This document shows positions 1 through 12,899 of a stretch of DNA of 64,000 nucleotides, one piece after another (the stretch's first letter is position 1; every line of letters begins with the position of its first letter). The notes under the pieces are model-generated. The model did no database searches and was not told the origin of the DNA. It saw only the letters and a program-made list of their open reading frames with translations. The position numbers were made by a program, and so were the translations under genes. The DNA lies in the NCBI RefSeq assembly GCF_027409185.1, contig NC_084463.1, forward strand, positions 41,270,407-41,334,406. The letters are read 5' to 3'. The stretch comes from Cynocephalus volans (Eukaryota > Chordata > Mammalia > Dermoptera > Cynocephalidae).

Positions 1-800
1 CACCTCTCATTCTCCCCTACTGTGGCCCCCCATAGCCACCCTGACCCTGCTCCCATCCGATGGCTCTTCCGGGACTCTCCTACCTTCCTCTTGGATCCCA
101 GATAATGCTGTACCTGGCAACTGCCTAGTCCCCACCCCAAGCTGTTCCTGTGGGCACATCCTCCCTGCACCCCTCCTTGCATCTGCTCCCCACACCCATC
201 CCCGCACCCTTCCCTATGCTGCTGTCTTGACTTCAGCAGCCTGTGAGATGTCCTAGAATCCTACACAACCCACCAGCCTTATGTACCTTTACCCTAATCT
301 GTTTTCTGCATGTGTTCTTGTCTGGGAAACTCCTGTGTATGATTTAAAACTGAGTGTGAGTTTTGTCTTTATAATAACACGGACTCCAATATCTTTAGAG
401 TCAAAATGTTCAAATGTTTAATTCAAAATGCTGTCTTTATTTTGCATTTCACATAGGTGCCTGTAATAATGCCATTGTCAGTGGGCAGAGGAGAGAGCAA
501 AGAGCACAAGATACTGGTTAAATGGTGATCGAGGGCCTCAGAGCTGGATGCCTGATGAAGGAGGCCAGGAAACAGTGATGTGGCTTTTGGGGCCATGGGG
601 TTGAGGATCAGGACCTGCCCTTTGGTGAAGTGACAATAAAAACAGACACTGAGCCGTTGTGTGGAGAATGCAAAGTCACGGAGTGAGGGCAGAGCAAAGC
701 AGGACACTGCCACATGATGGTGTGGCCACACAGAAAACTGCCATTGCTGTGCTCCTGAATCCCAGATGAGAACTTCTCAGACACCCACGGTTTCTGGGCT
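1..800. other. Gene-free flank, nothing recognised
   Basis: Mixed-composition DNA with only short chance open frames on either strand. I see no domain, splice signal pattern or repeat family that I can name here. Confidence 0.4.
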
Positions 801-1070
801 GTTGTGTTCTGTGTTTCACCCAGCAATTACCAAGCACTTGTTAGGAATAAGAATTTGGCTAGAATCTACATCCCTCTCTCTTTTTCTTTCTTTCATCCGG
901 AACAAACTGGGATCATTCATTCTTCAATATCCCTGTGAAATATCATGAAATGAATGTTATTATGTCCAGTTTGCAGTTTAAAATTGATCAAGAAAGGTTA
1001 ATTAAATTGCCCAAGTGTGTCTGGCCAATGTTTGGTAGAGTCAACATTTGAATTGAGGTGTCACTGCAAA
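800..1070 (+). repeat. MIR-like old SINE remnant
   Basis: The stretch around 940-1060 has the MIR core style: a run about balance of bases, then AAGGTTAATTAAATTGCCCAAG and a GTCTGGCC-like end. It is old and diverged. The call is by eye only; the boundaries are rough. Confidence 0.4.
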
Positions 1071-2920
1071 TGTTATGGTCTTTCTGGTCTTTCTATCCTT
1101 TCTGAAACATAAGGTTTTCATTTAAATGAAACTTGTCATTACAGTAAATAACACGATCTTAAAAGACAAAGATAAAGTAAAGCACATGAACATTAAGAGG
1201 TGACATCTCTTCAGAGAGTAAAATGGCCCATGCCTGGGTCGGGGAGAAAGTGCTACGTCCCTGCAGTGGCACCTTATCCGATGAAGAAGCACAGGAGGTG
1301 ACCTGTGATTTGACCTATGCTTCTGCCTTTTATACATGTTGATTACATACAGCAATGTATTTAAAAAACAAGTGAACAATACATTATATTCAGCATTTTA
1401 ACCTCACTACAGTTTTTTTATCCATGAATTCAATATTCTATGCTTTTAAAAACCTATATTCCCTCTAATGACATGGATGAGATTTGAGATATTTAAAAAT
1501 ATGAAGCACTCATTATAACCAAACAGGTGTAGAAAGGCCCTTCTAAGAAGTGCTTGCTGGGGTTATGTCAGAAAGCTGTGCCTAACTTTGTTGTTGATGC
1601 AAGTTGTAAAGTACCCCATTTAATAATTATTAATGAATAATTCAGTTTGAGGATTTCTTGAAAATGACACCTTTGTTTGTATCATGTCTCTGCCCCCAAA
1701 TACATGTCAATGTGTCTTTTTTGGATGCAATTTTAGAATAGGGACAATACATGGAAATGGTGGACAATGGGTCATAAAATAAAAGGCAGAGGTTCCTTTG
1801 AGAGGCTTTGGAATCTGGTGAGCAACCCCTGTCCTCAGATGCTGTGGAGGATGCTGTCTAGACTTCCTGGAACCCACCGCCTTCAGATCCAGAAGATACT
1901 GACAAGATGCTCAGGGCTTTGGAATGTGGGCTTGGAATCCACAGAGCCATGAGCAGCTGAGGCCTCTCACAGAGAGAATCTGGGAGGCACTTCTTGCAGT
2001 ATCTTGGATAGCAGATCACCTTTCATTATTTCATAATTATGACCAAGGAGAACATATGTGATTTTATGCACCACCTCTTAAGAAAACCCCAAACGGCATG
2101 TCCAAAGACATATTGTTTAGTAAGAAGAGTGGCTTTGGGTATAAGCAGGTCCGTGCATGTGGTGCCCACGGATTATAGCAGACAGCCCTAGGGGATGGCT
2201 TCACTTTTATGGACAGACTAAGCCAAGTGGCGACGTGGAATGACATTCATGGGCCCCCACCCCTCTGGGTGTTTCCCAAACCCTTGAAAGGGGCTGTTTC
2301 ACAGAGCTGGAATCTTATTGACACAGAAGGATAAGGAAGGGATCCAGAGGTAAGTTGCTGTCAGCGTTGAGCTGCTCATGGATAATGGGGAGAGAAGGAA
2401 CTGAACTGTCCTCTGGAATTGCCTGTGGGTCTGGCGCCCATGCAGAGCCCCTGCTGTTGAGAGACCGACAGTGACCGTCGCTGAACCACAGATCTTGATC
2501 TGGAGCTGATGACTTCAGCATCCCAGGAGTCACAGCATCTTCTCCAACACAGATTGAACTTGCTGCACTCAGATCAGTTTTGTCTGTGAACTTATAAGGG
2601 GCTCACTCTGAGGCCACAGTGCATCACCACAGCCAGTCAGCCTCACACTCTCCCTGGTCCATTTTCTTGCTTTGAAATCTAGTTTTTCCTGGGTCTGCTG
2701 TCACTATGATGAATCAGTTTGAGCACAGGTAGTCAAAGGAACACCCTGGTATTTGTGGGTAACAACTGTGAATCCCTCAGCAGCTCACAGGGGGGACCCA
2801 CAAGCCAGGACCCTAGCTGGTGGCAGGTGGGTGAAGACCCATGTCAGATGTCGGGAATGGAAAAGGTGATGTCTATGCTCACCTGTGTCCTTCACGATAC
2901 TCTTAGCTGGACAGTGCCAC
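1071..2920. other. Intergenic DNA, nothing recognised
   Basis: AT-rich on the left (to about 1750) and more balanced on the right. Open frames here are all under 80 codons with no recognisable protein signature. Confidence 0.35.
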
Positions 2921-2921
2921 A

Positions 2922-3178
2922 CACTTGCACACACTCACCCTACATTTAAACACTCACGCTCACAATAGTCTGGCTCTCACACTCGTTGACACATGCAGTC
3001 GTGCTCACTCACACTTGCACATGCACGTCATCACACCCACACACTCACTCACACTCACACTTAAACATTCACACTCAAAACAATATGGCTCTCACACTCA
3101 TTTACACACTGTCACTTTCATACATTCACTCACAGTCACACCTACACACTCATACACACAACTGCACACAGTCACAAG
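2922..3178. repeat. CA/CT-rich low-complexity tract
   Basis: Irregular runs of ACACTCAC-type hexamers, with two longer imperfect copies near 2946-2975 and 3059-3099 (both containing CACTCA, CAATA and GGCTCTCACACTC). It looks like a degenerate minisatellite built from a CACTCA unit. The two histidine/threonine-rich open frames across it are products of the repeat and not genes. Confidence 0.75.
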
Positions 3179-3249
3179 TATGACTCGCTCTTGCCAGGTT
3201 CACAGTTCAGGAAAAGCCCTTCTTCTGGACTGGGGGCCATCCATTTGAA

Positions 3250-6200
3250 ATTTAACAAGCATGTGGAAAGACAGGGCCTACTTCCCAGGCTCTGGGGCAG
3301 GGCGGGAGCCTGACTGCCATCCACCACAACCAGCAAACACAGCTGGCCTGACTACAAACAATCCTCCCAGGAGGCCTCCAAGACTTTCCCATGTGCTCAG
3401 TGCTCTGAGCCTTAAAACTCCCTGCCTTTCCTTTCAGAGGAGTTGAGGCTGTCTCTCTCCCCTGTTGCAACAGTCATGAATGAAGTCTCCTCACCTACTT
3501 AAACTGTCTGGTGCCACTTCTTTTTGACACCCAAAATAACCTTCCGCTGGGTCTCATAGGAAACTGTGAGTGCATTGGGGTGAGTGTCCCATCACCAGCA
3601 AGCACAGGAAAGGAATCAGTTGTCTTCCAAAGAAGCATCTGTGTGACACTCAGGAATAAAGAAGAGATAGAACCAGCAACAATGTTTAAAAGTAATAATA
3701 AGCAGAACAGCATCTAAAAGACAATGTGATCGATATAAATAACAGTTATTATTGTTACCCAGGCAAGACCTGTTCCAGGTACATGAGCAAACAAGTTGCA
3801 TACAAGGGGCTCAGGGCTAGGTATGAAAAATGGCAGGGACTCTAGTTCAAGCTTCCAGGAGTGATTACGGGGTTAAGAGAACTGCCCATGAGGGAGCCAC
3901 ACTAAAGCACCCCACACATACACCCACGGTCACGATGCTGTCACTATCACACTGCAGCCCCCACACGGGGGTCCCACTTAGCCCCTCAGTGGGGGCAAGT
4001 GGCATGGCTCAGCTGCAGGGAGGATAATGTGGCTGTTTCCAAAGAACTTTATAACTGATTTTGATCTGGAAATCGATGATAGATAGTCTTTTGGTTATAC
4101 AGTTAAATATACAATTCTGGCACGGATAAATAAGCCACAAAGCAACAACTGTGTAAGAAATGCAGAAAAAGTTTAGTCAGGATCTCTCGCCTTACATCTG
4201 TTATAAATGGGCAAGATTCAGCACATTCACTAGAAACAAGTTATAAAAGTAGTGTAATTGCGCATGTGTGCCCATTTACTGACACAGCATGATTGTTGTA
4301 ATTAAGTAAAGCTTGGCTTGGGGCCACTATTGTGTACTTCAAGTATAAAGGTAACTGCTCTGAACTGCTGGACCATAGAGCATGGAAGGTCGGCAGAGCA
4401 CAGAGGGTTGGCTGTGCATGGAAGGTCGGCAGAGCTCATGTCTGAGAACAAAGCATGTCTGTGAAGCTCACACCTGAAGAATCAAGCATGTCTACCTTGC
4501 ATAAAGCTGCCAGGATCTTTTTTCAATTATCTGACTCACGATCTGCACAGGAAGGGGCAGAAGGATCTGAGATTGCTGCCTGACGAACTGCATGCCTCTT
4601 TGAAAGTAAATGTTAATTTATATGTGAGAGAACTGTATTCTTAAAGGGTTGTATGTGGAATGCACTTGATGGGAAACCAGGAGGAACTGAAGACCCACCC
4701 AGCACAGATTCATACATGCTAATAGAGGGTTAGAAATGGAGAAAAAGAACAAAGGCCAAATAAGGAATGCTAGAAAAGAAAATCGAGATTGAATGTGTAG
4801 CAGCTATTACATACACATGAAGTGCAACTCCATGTCAGAGAGCAGTGAAATATAACAGTGCTCAAATTTCACATACCTGACATTTAAAACTATACCCTCT
4901 ACAGTCACGATTTCATTTGCTAAATCAGACACACCTTACTGACACTTGTGAAGGTTCTTTTATGGCTTTGGAGGAATGCAATTTGTCATCGCATAATTGT
5001 TTTTTCTTTTCCCATGGAGCTTCTCAGGATACTGTTTAATAGGATTTCCTTAAATCTCTCCTGAAAGAGTCAATTCTGACATCTGACAAACCCAACCTTC
5101 TCATATAATTTCCAGTTATCATCACCTTTCCCAAACTTAAGGATGTGTCTTGTACCCTCAAGAAGGTGGCATTTTCATTGGTAACCTATCATCCCAGCTG
5201 CCTTTCTAATCAAATTGTATTAAATTCCTTTGTTTTCCTTTTCCACAAATGTCATTAAAATACTCAATGTGATTCCTGATGCAGAGGGTCATTTTATGCA
5301 AATTTCTTTACACATTATTAATTTTAAAGACCAACATTCATCAAGGAAGAGGCAATGTTTCTAAAAGACACACACATATTTCCTAATACAAAAAGATTGA
5401 ATTTTGCAGTTATTATTGCTTTGAAGTAGTTTCTACTTTAAAACATGAGAGTCTCTGTTAGCACAGCTCCATGTGGGCATTTAGGTTAAAAGCGATCCAT
5501 ATTTCTTTTCAGCCTGCACATTCCAAAATGCATTTGTTCGTGATGCTGTAACAATCAGAGTTGTAATTGGCAATGCAAGTGCCAATTGAATATGCAAATT
5601 TGGATGATCCAAAATAAATAGTTGGAAACAAAAATGCAGATTGGCTGAATGAATGCACTAATTAGACACATTCATTCAAGGCTTTCCTGATTTGGTAAAA
5701 TTGCTCCTCCTAGAAGCAGGGGTTGTTCATGGGCTGCCCAGAGAGTGAGCTGCATCTCTGCTTCTCCATGTGCATCAGGTCTTGGCTGGAGCCTCTTTTG
5801 CTCTGTCTGGGGCTGGTGAATGGGATGGGGGTGGGGGTGCAGGGAAGGCTGGAGATGTGTGTCCTACCCCAGGATGAGACCTGAGGGTGGCACTAGGTCT
5901 TCTGGGGGCCCTTCCAGCCCAGTATGTGAAAGTGGAGCATGTCCCTCCAGGCCTAGGCTTCCTTCTCCAATCCTCTGCCTAACATGAATACCTGTCAAGG
6001 GCTGCTGCCACAGGGCTTTGTATCAGAACTAACTGCAGCCTTTTTTTGTGCCTTTTGAGCATGCAAAAACATGTAGACCCATATATATGAATCCTTCATT
6101 ACCCAGTGGCACCGTCCACATCATAACCTCCCTGGGGCTGCCTGGAAACATTCAGACCTTTAGTCCCAGTACTTCATCCAGTGCCCTCACCCAGCCTGTA

Positions 6201-6260
6201 TGGACAAGGCCCCAAACTACTGTGGTGTCAAGAGACAAAAAATAAAAGAAATTTACTTTA
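3250..6260. other. Intergenic DNA with scattered short repeats
   Basis: No gene recognised. A 19-bp word, CATGGAAGGTCGGCAGAGC, occurs at 4381 and again at 4417, a 36-bp tandem offset. AT-rich palindromic sequence lies at 5560-5680 and is reported separately. The rest is AT-rich to about 5700, then more GC-rich to about 6000. Confidence 0.35.
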
Positions 6261-6261
6261 A

Positions 6262-6640
6262 AGATCTAATTGGTTTTTATTTGTGAGTCTAGAATCAGGG
6301 AACACCATGTTTTATAAAATAAATGAGTGTTTTGATGAGCTGAACAGAAGGAGTTGAGTTTATAGGCAGAAAAGGGCTGAAAGAAGCAGAAACAGAACAA
6401 AAAGCAGATTGGTTATTCCAAAGTTACTTTTCTTATGGCTTTAAAACAGAGGGGACTTGTCCATCATGCTGCCTCAGGTTGACTGGAATCTCCTGTATTT
6501 TTGGAAAACTGAGTCATTATCAGCTATACCTTGATTATTGTGGCACTTAGTCCAAGTGACTCCTTTCTGGTTCGATCTGGTCTGGTGGGACCTAGTGCCA
6601 GAGACTAGCCCAAAATAATGGCCCCCCACAAATTTTGTTT
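6262..6640. repeat. Unclassified interspersed repeat, LTR-like
   Basis: The block from about 6262 to a terminal TTTAACA near 6645 reads like a familiar mammalian interspersed repeat (GTGAGTCTAGAATCAGGGAA near its start, a CCCCCCACAAATTTTG end). I cannot name the family and saw no target duplication. Confidence 0.3.
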
Positions 6641-6644
6641 AACA

Positions 6645-9605
6645 ATTGTATTATTATATAATATTGAGATTAATTTGATATTAATTTGTAGCAGTTGTTT
6701 TGAATTAAGATTTAAATTATATTCTTGATGACCATCACTAATAACTTAAAAAGGATAAAAGAAACATTAAAGGAATTAAAATGGTATGCATAAAATATAT
6801 ATTTAACATAAAAGAAGGCAGTAATGGAGGAGTAAAGACACAAAACAGATATGACATATAGAACACAAATACAAAAAATGCAGATGTAAATCCTACCTTA
6901 TCAGTAATTGCATTCAATGTAAATAGACCAAATACAGCAGTCAGAAGGCAGAGTGCCATAACAGATAAAAACATAATCTAGGGCCGACCCCGTGGAGCAC
7001 TCGGGAGAGTGCGGCGCTGGGAGCGCAGCGACGCTCCCGCCGCGGGTTCGGATCCTATATAGGAATGGCTGGTGCACTCACTGGCTGACTACCAGTCACG
7101 AAAAAGACACACACAAAAATAAATAAATAAATATAAATAAATAAAATAAAATATTTATAAAAAAAAACCATATTCTAACTATATGCTTTCTAAAACAGAG
7201 ACACTTTAAATTCAAATACAAAGAGTCTAAAGTAAAAAGATGGGAAAAGATATATCAAGTAAACAATAATCAAAAGAAACATAGAAGAGTTATATTGATG
7301 TCAGACAAAGTAGACTTTAAGACAAAAATTGCTACTAGCGAGAGTGAAGGATATTTTGTAACAGTAAAAATGTCAATCCATCCCAAAGACATAATAAATA
7401 TAAACATATATGCACCTAACACCAGAGCCCAAGAATACCTAAAGCAAAACCTGATAGAGTTGAAGGGAGAAATACACAATTTAGCAATAAAAGCTGAAGA
7501 TTTCAAAATTCCCACTTTTAATGATGGCGGAACAACTAGGTAGAAGATCGACAAAGGAATAGAAAACTTGAAAAAAATCACCATAATCAACTAGACCTAA
7601 CAGACAGATCTCTGTAAACACAATCCACATAGCAAGAGAAGAATACACATTCTTTTTTAAGGGGATATGGAACATTCTTCAGGGTAGACCATATGTTGAG
7701 TTATTTTTAAAACCTCAATAAATTGAAAAAGATTGATATAGAGAGTATGTTCCCTGAACAAAATGGAACAATATTAAAAATAAATACAAAATTTGGAATT
7801 TAAAAATAGGTGGAAATTAAACAATGCACTTCAAAATAACCAATGAATTAAAAAATGAATTTCAACAAAATTAGAAAATAATTTGAAATAAATTAAAAGG
7901 CAAGTACACATACTAAAATTTAAAAGGATGCAGTGCTTAGAAGGAAAGTTAAAGGTAAAAAATCCAGTATTAAAAAGAAGAAATATGTCATCAATTATTT
8001 AATCTTTCATTTTAAGAAATTAGAAAAGAAGAGCAAACAAAATTGACAAATTCCTTGAAAAACACAAATTTCCAACACTGAATAAAAAATATAGAAAATC
8101 TGAATAGGTGTATAACATTAAAGAGATTGAATTAGTGATCAATAAACTTTTCACAAAGAAAATGCCAGAACCAGATAGTGAATTCTACCAATATTTAAAG
8201 AAAAAATAATGCTGATCACTCAGATACTCTTCCCAAAACAAAAACAAATACAGAAGAGGAGAAAACATTCTCAAGTCTTCTATAAGCACATTATTATCCT
8301 AATATCAAAACCACAGAGAACTTGCAAGATAATAAAACTACATATCAATATGCTTTATAAATACAGATGCAAATATTATTGAAAATATTAGCAAACTGGA
8401 TCCAGCAATATATGGGAAGGAGTACACACCATGAATAATAGGGATTTATTTCAATAATGCAAGGTCTATTTAACATAAGAAAATAAATAAAAACAATACA
8501 TCATATAAAAAGAATAAAGAAAAATACATGATTACCCCAATAGAAGCAGAAAATCCAACACATTTTCATGAGGGGAAAAAAAAAGACACTGAACAAACTA
8601 AATATAGAAGGAAACTTTCTCAACCCAATAAAGACCATCTTCAAAAAACCCAGAGCTAACAACACACTTAAATTTAAAAGAACAAATACTTTCCTCCTAA
8701 GATGAGGAACAATGTGAGGATGTTTACACTTGGAATTTTTATTTAACAGGTATATGAAAAAATAGTTGACATCACTAATCATCAGGAAAATGCAAATCAA
8801 AACCACTTTGAGGTATCACCTCACCCCAGTCAGACTGGCTATTGTAAAATAGACAGAGAATAACAAACGCTGGTGAGGATGTGGAGAAGAGAAATCTTCT
8901 GCACTATTGGTGGGACTGTAAATTAGTAGTAGAGCCATTGTGGAGAACAGTAAGCAGGTTCCTTAAACAAGTACATACAGAAATTCCATATGATCCAGCA
9001 GTCCCATTACTGGAGATACATCCAGAGGTTTGGAAGACATCAGGTCGAAGGGAAACCTGCACTCCCATGTTTATTGCAGCTCTGTTTACAATAGCCAGGT
9101 GATGGAACCAACCTAAATGTCCAATGGTGGATGACGGGACTAGTAAATTTTGGTATATATACACAATGGAATACCACTCAGCCACGAAAAAGAATGAAAT
9201 TCCACCATTTGCAGCAACATGGATGAGCCTGGAGAAAATTATTCTAAGTGAAACAACTCAGATACAGAAAGAGAAATACCACATGTTCTCACTCATAACT
9301 GGGAACTGAATCCATAAATAAACAAATGAACAATAGAGAGAGACAGAGAGAAATAAAGAAAGAACAATCACAGTAACATCTTGAACTTTTAGAGAACTAG
9401 AAGTGGAAAAGGGGAGGGTTGGGGAAGGGAGTGGGACTAATGAGGAATTGGTCAATGGACACAAAGAACGATTGTGTATTGTAATGATGAATAAGCTAGC
9501 TATAAAGATCTAACCACCACACATTCTACACAATTATTGAAAATCAACATTTTACCCCACATGTATGTATAATGAATTATCTAAAAAATAAAAATAAAAT
9601 AAAAT
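6645..9605 (+). mobile_element. L1 LINE remnant, ORF2 and 3' end, split by a SINE
   Basis: Broken L1 on the + strand. The frame at 7295-7543 (82 codons) matches the ORF2 endonuclease region: DKVDFKTK, then NIYAPNTRAQEYLKQ. Further decayed ORF2 follows in shifting frames. The familiar 3' region appears at 8870-9310 (GTGGAGAAGAG, ACTGTAAATTAG, a TATACACAATGGAATACCACTCAGCC-type block), and the copy ends in an A/T-rich tail near 9580-9640. A tRNA-derived SINE interrupts it at about 6979-7168, so the SINE is younger. No open frame approaches ORF2 length (about 1275 codons), so the element is dead. Confidence 0.85.
6979..7168 (+). mobile_element. tRNA-Ile-like SINE, CYN-type, within L1
   Basis: Starts GGGCCGACCCCGTGGAGCAC and contains GGGTTCGGATCC, a B-box-like element, followed by a shortened second half and an AAAT/AAATA microsatellite tail (about 7116-7165). 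The head matches the SINEs at 44620 and 50669 in the opposite orientation. It has an extra GC-rich segment (GGGAGCGCAGCGACGC) in place of the usual anticodon arm, so it is a distinct subtype. Confidence 0.8.
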
Positions 9606-9689
9606 AATTTATAAATTAATTAACAAAAAATGTAGTGGTAGTTCTTGGGAGGCAATTAAGCAAGGAAGAGAAATAAAAGTCACCTAGAT

Positions 9690-11175
9690 TAGAGGATAGA
9701 AGTAAAACTTTATTTACAGATGACATGACCCTGTAAACAGAAAATATTTAGGAATACACACACACTATTATAGTGAATAAATGACTTCAGCAATATTTCT
9801 GGATACATGAATAATATACAAAAATGTATTGTAGGTCTACATGTATACACTAGTAATAAAAATTCAAAAATGAAATAAAGAAAGCAATTCCATTTAAAAT
9901 AGCATCAACATATAAAATACTTAGAAATAAATATAACAAAAGAGCTGCAAGATTTGTCACTGTCACTGTAAACTACAAAACAGTGCTTAAAAATTAAAGA
10001 TTTAAATAGACAGAATGGTATTTCAGATTTACAGACTGGAAGACAACATTCTTAAGATGGCAATATTGCCCAAGTTGATCTACAAATTCAACAGAATCCC
10101 TATCAAAATTCTAGCTGCTTTACCTCTAGACATTGACCTGATGATCCTAAAAACCATATGGAAATGTGAGGGGCCACAAATGTTCAAAACTATCTTAAAG
10201 AAAGCAAAAAGAATAAATTTGTTGGAGTTATGCTTCATGATTTCAAAATGTACCACAAAGCTATGGTAGTGGAAACAGCGTGATATTGGCATGAAGGTAG
10301 ACTCAGACATCAATGGAGTAGAAGTGGAAGCCCAGAAATAAACCCTTATATTTGTGGTCAATTGATTTTTGACAAAGGTGCTAACACAATTCAACAGGGA
10401 AAGAATGGTCTTTACAACACATGGTGCTGGGACACCTTAATATTCACCTGGAAAAGAATGAAGTTGGAGAAGGGAACACTCCTACACTGTTGGTGGGACT
10501 GTAAATTAGTACAACCACTATGGAAACCAGTATGGAGGTTTCTGAGACAACTACAGATAAGTCTTCCATATAATCCAGCAATCCCACTTCTTGATATATA
10601 CCCAAAGGAATAGAAATCATCATGTTGAAGGGATACCTGTACTCCCATGTTCACTGCAGCTCTGTTTACAATAGCCAAGATATGGAACCAACCAAAACGT
10701 CCATCAACGTATGATTGGATAAGGAAACTGTGGTATATATACACCATGGAATACCACTCTGCCATAAAAAAGAATGAAATTCTTCCATTTGCAACAACAT
10801 TTATGAGCTTGGAAATCTAAAGTTGAGTGAAATAAGCAAAGCACAGAGGGATAAATACTATATGCACTCTCTCATAAGTGGGAGCTAATAGATAAAGAAA
10901 AAAGGAAAGAAAGACCACAGTAGTGCATTGGACTTGCAGAGGGAGAGAACATACCTAGGCATACAAAGTGGAGTGTGGAAAGGGGGATGGGGAGGGAGGT
11001 CAGGGATAATTGAAGGGATAATTGGGTAGGGGACATGGGGTATAATTGCAATTTGTGGTAACGGAGATGCTGCCAGTATGGATCTGGCCATCACATCTTA
11101 GGCATGAGTGGTGACAATTTGCTTTGTACTCCATGAATATTCACAACCAGTAAGATAAAACAAAACGAAACAAAA
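9690..11175 (+). mobile_element. L1 LINE remnant, ORF2 C-terminal part and 3' end
   Basis: A second + strand L1 piece. The reverse-transcriptase region is recognisable at 10015-10270 (MVFQIYRLEDN..., then IYKFNRIPIKI), and the 3' region at 10470-10880 repeats the same blocks seen at 8870-9310 (CACTGTTGGTGGGACTGTAA; ACCATGGAATACCACTCTGCC). It ends in an AAAACAAAACGAAACAAAAA tail near 11175. It is broken by stops and frame changes. Confidence 0.8.
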
Positions 11176-12420
11176 ATATTGGATTTATACCTCATACCAT
11201 ACACAAATTTGACTCAAAATGAATCATAGGTCTATAAGTAAGAGCTAAACCTATAAAACCTTAGCAGAAAAAATAGGAGTAAATCTTTATCACCTTGGAT
11301 TTGGCAATAATTTCTTAAGTAGGACACCAAAATCACAAGCAATAAAAGACAAATTGGATAAATCAGACTGCATCACAACTTTTTAAAAAATTAAAAATAA
11401 ATAATATAAAAATATCTTTTGTGCTTCAAAAGAAATCCTCAAGAAAGTGTAAAGACAACACATACAATGGAAGAAAATATTTGCTTGTCAAAAATCTCAT
11501 AAATTACTTGTATCCAAAATATATAAAGAACTCAAGTAATCAACAATAAGAGGAGAAACAGACAAATTAACTGGACAAAGGAAGTAAATAGATATTTCTC
11601 CAAAGAAGATACACAAATATCACATAACCTATGAAAAATGCCTAACATTATTAATCATTGGGAAAATGCAAATTAAGCCACAATAAGAGATTATGTCACA
11701 CTCACTAGGTTGGCCAAGATAAAAAAAAAAAACAGTCAACAACAAGTGTTGTCACGGATACAGAGAAATCAGAACCTTTAAACATTGCTAATAGAATTAT
11801 AAAATGTAGCCACTTTGGAAGAAAATTTGGCAGATCCTCAAAAATTTAAACATAAAGTTACCATATAATTCAGCTGTTTCATTCTTGGATATATAGTCAA
11901 GGGAAAAGGAAACATACAAACACACAAAACCTTGTACACAAATGCTCATAGCAACATTACTCATAATACTGAAAAAATGGAAACATCTCAGATAGCCTTC
12001 AACTGGTCAGTGGAGAAACAAAATGGGGTACATCCATACAATGGAATATTACACACCCATAAAAAGGAATGAATAAGTCTTACAAAATAAATGCACCCTA
12101 AAAATATGACTTTAAATGAAAGAAGTCAGAGACTAAAGGTTGCACTGTGTGATTTCATTTACATGAAATGTCTGTAATGAGCAAATCCTCAGAGGCAGAA
12201 AGTAGATTAGTAGTTGCCAGGGTCTGAGGGAAGAGGGGATGGAGAATCACTGCTACCGAATACATGGTTCATTTTGGGGATGACTTAAATGTTCTAAAAT
12301 TATATAGCAGTGATGGCTGGACATCTCTGTGCATATTCTGAAAAACCCTGTACACTTTAAAATGGTGACTGATATGGTATGTGGATAAAATCTCAATATA
12401 TCTTTTATTTATAAGAAACA
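11176..12420 (+). mobile_element. Older L1 LINE 3' remnant
   Basis: A third + strand L1-like segment beginning right after the A-rich tail of the preceding copy. It contains the ORF2 end and 3' UTR blocks (CAAAATATATAAAGAACTCAAG-like at 11514; CAATGGAATATTACACACCCATAAAAAGG-like at 12040). It is more decayed than its two neighbours, so probably an older subfamily. Confidence 0.7.
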
Positions 12421-12602
12421 TAGGTGGTCACTATTATTAGAATCACAACATAGAAAAGAACAGTCAAATAGCTTTGAGAAATTGTGTTATATTTATGAAT
12501 TTAGAATAAGAGAACCTATGTAGAAACTGTAGCCTAAAGTCTAAGTTCCATTCTATCTTGTCAGCCATTCTCAGTGATAAATAAATGACTTGGTTCTGAT
12601 TT

Positions 12603-12716
12603 GCCGGCCCTGTCTCTTCCAGACTCGATGGTGTGGCAGGGCCGGCCCTGTCTCTTCCAGACTCGATGGTGTGGCAGGGCCGGCCCTGTCTCTTCTAGAC
12701 TCGATGGTGTGGCAGG
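12603..12716. repeat. 38-bp tandem repeat, three copies
   Basis: Three head-to-tail 38-bp units, 12603-12640, 12641-12678 and 12679-12716. Each starts GCCGGCCCTGTCTC and ends GATGGTGTGGCAGG. Copies 1 and 2 are identical; copy 3 differs by one base (TTCTAG for TTCCAG). The near identity implies recent or homogenised expansion. The unit contains the CpG-bearing GGGCCGGCCC palindrome. Confidence 0.95.
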
Positions 12717-12789
12717 AACTCTTTGCCACTGAACATGTGCTTCTCCCATGGGAGGAATGAACAGGGTTTAAACATAAAGAAAATTTGAA

Positions 12790-12852
12790 AAATATGATGA
12801 TGATGATGATGCTGATTGTGTGTGCGTGTCTATTTGTCTGTCTGTCTGTTTT
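12790..12852. repeat. Short ATG/GAT and TCTG microsatellites
   Basis: A GATGATGATGATGATGATG run near 12794-12812 followed by a TGTCTGTCTGTCTGT run near 12836-12850. Simple repeats with no sign of function. Confidence 0.8.
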
Positions 12853-12899
12853 GGTGCATGTAAAATTAAAATTTGGGATTTTGTGAACCATGAAGTTTT

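Noticed and set aside
2922..3248. His/Thr-rich proteins at 2925-3248 and 2986-3183
   Set aside because: They are translations of a CA/CT-rich simple repeat.
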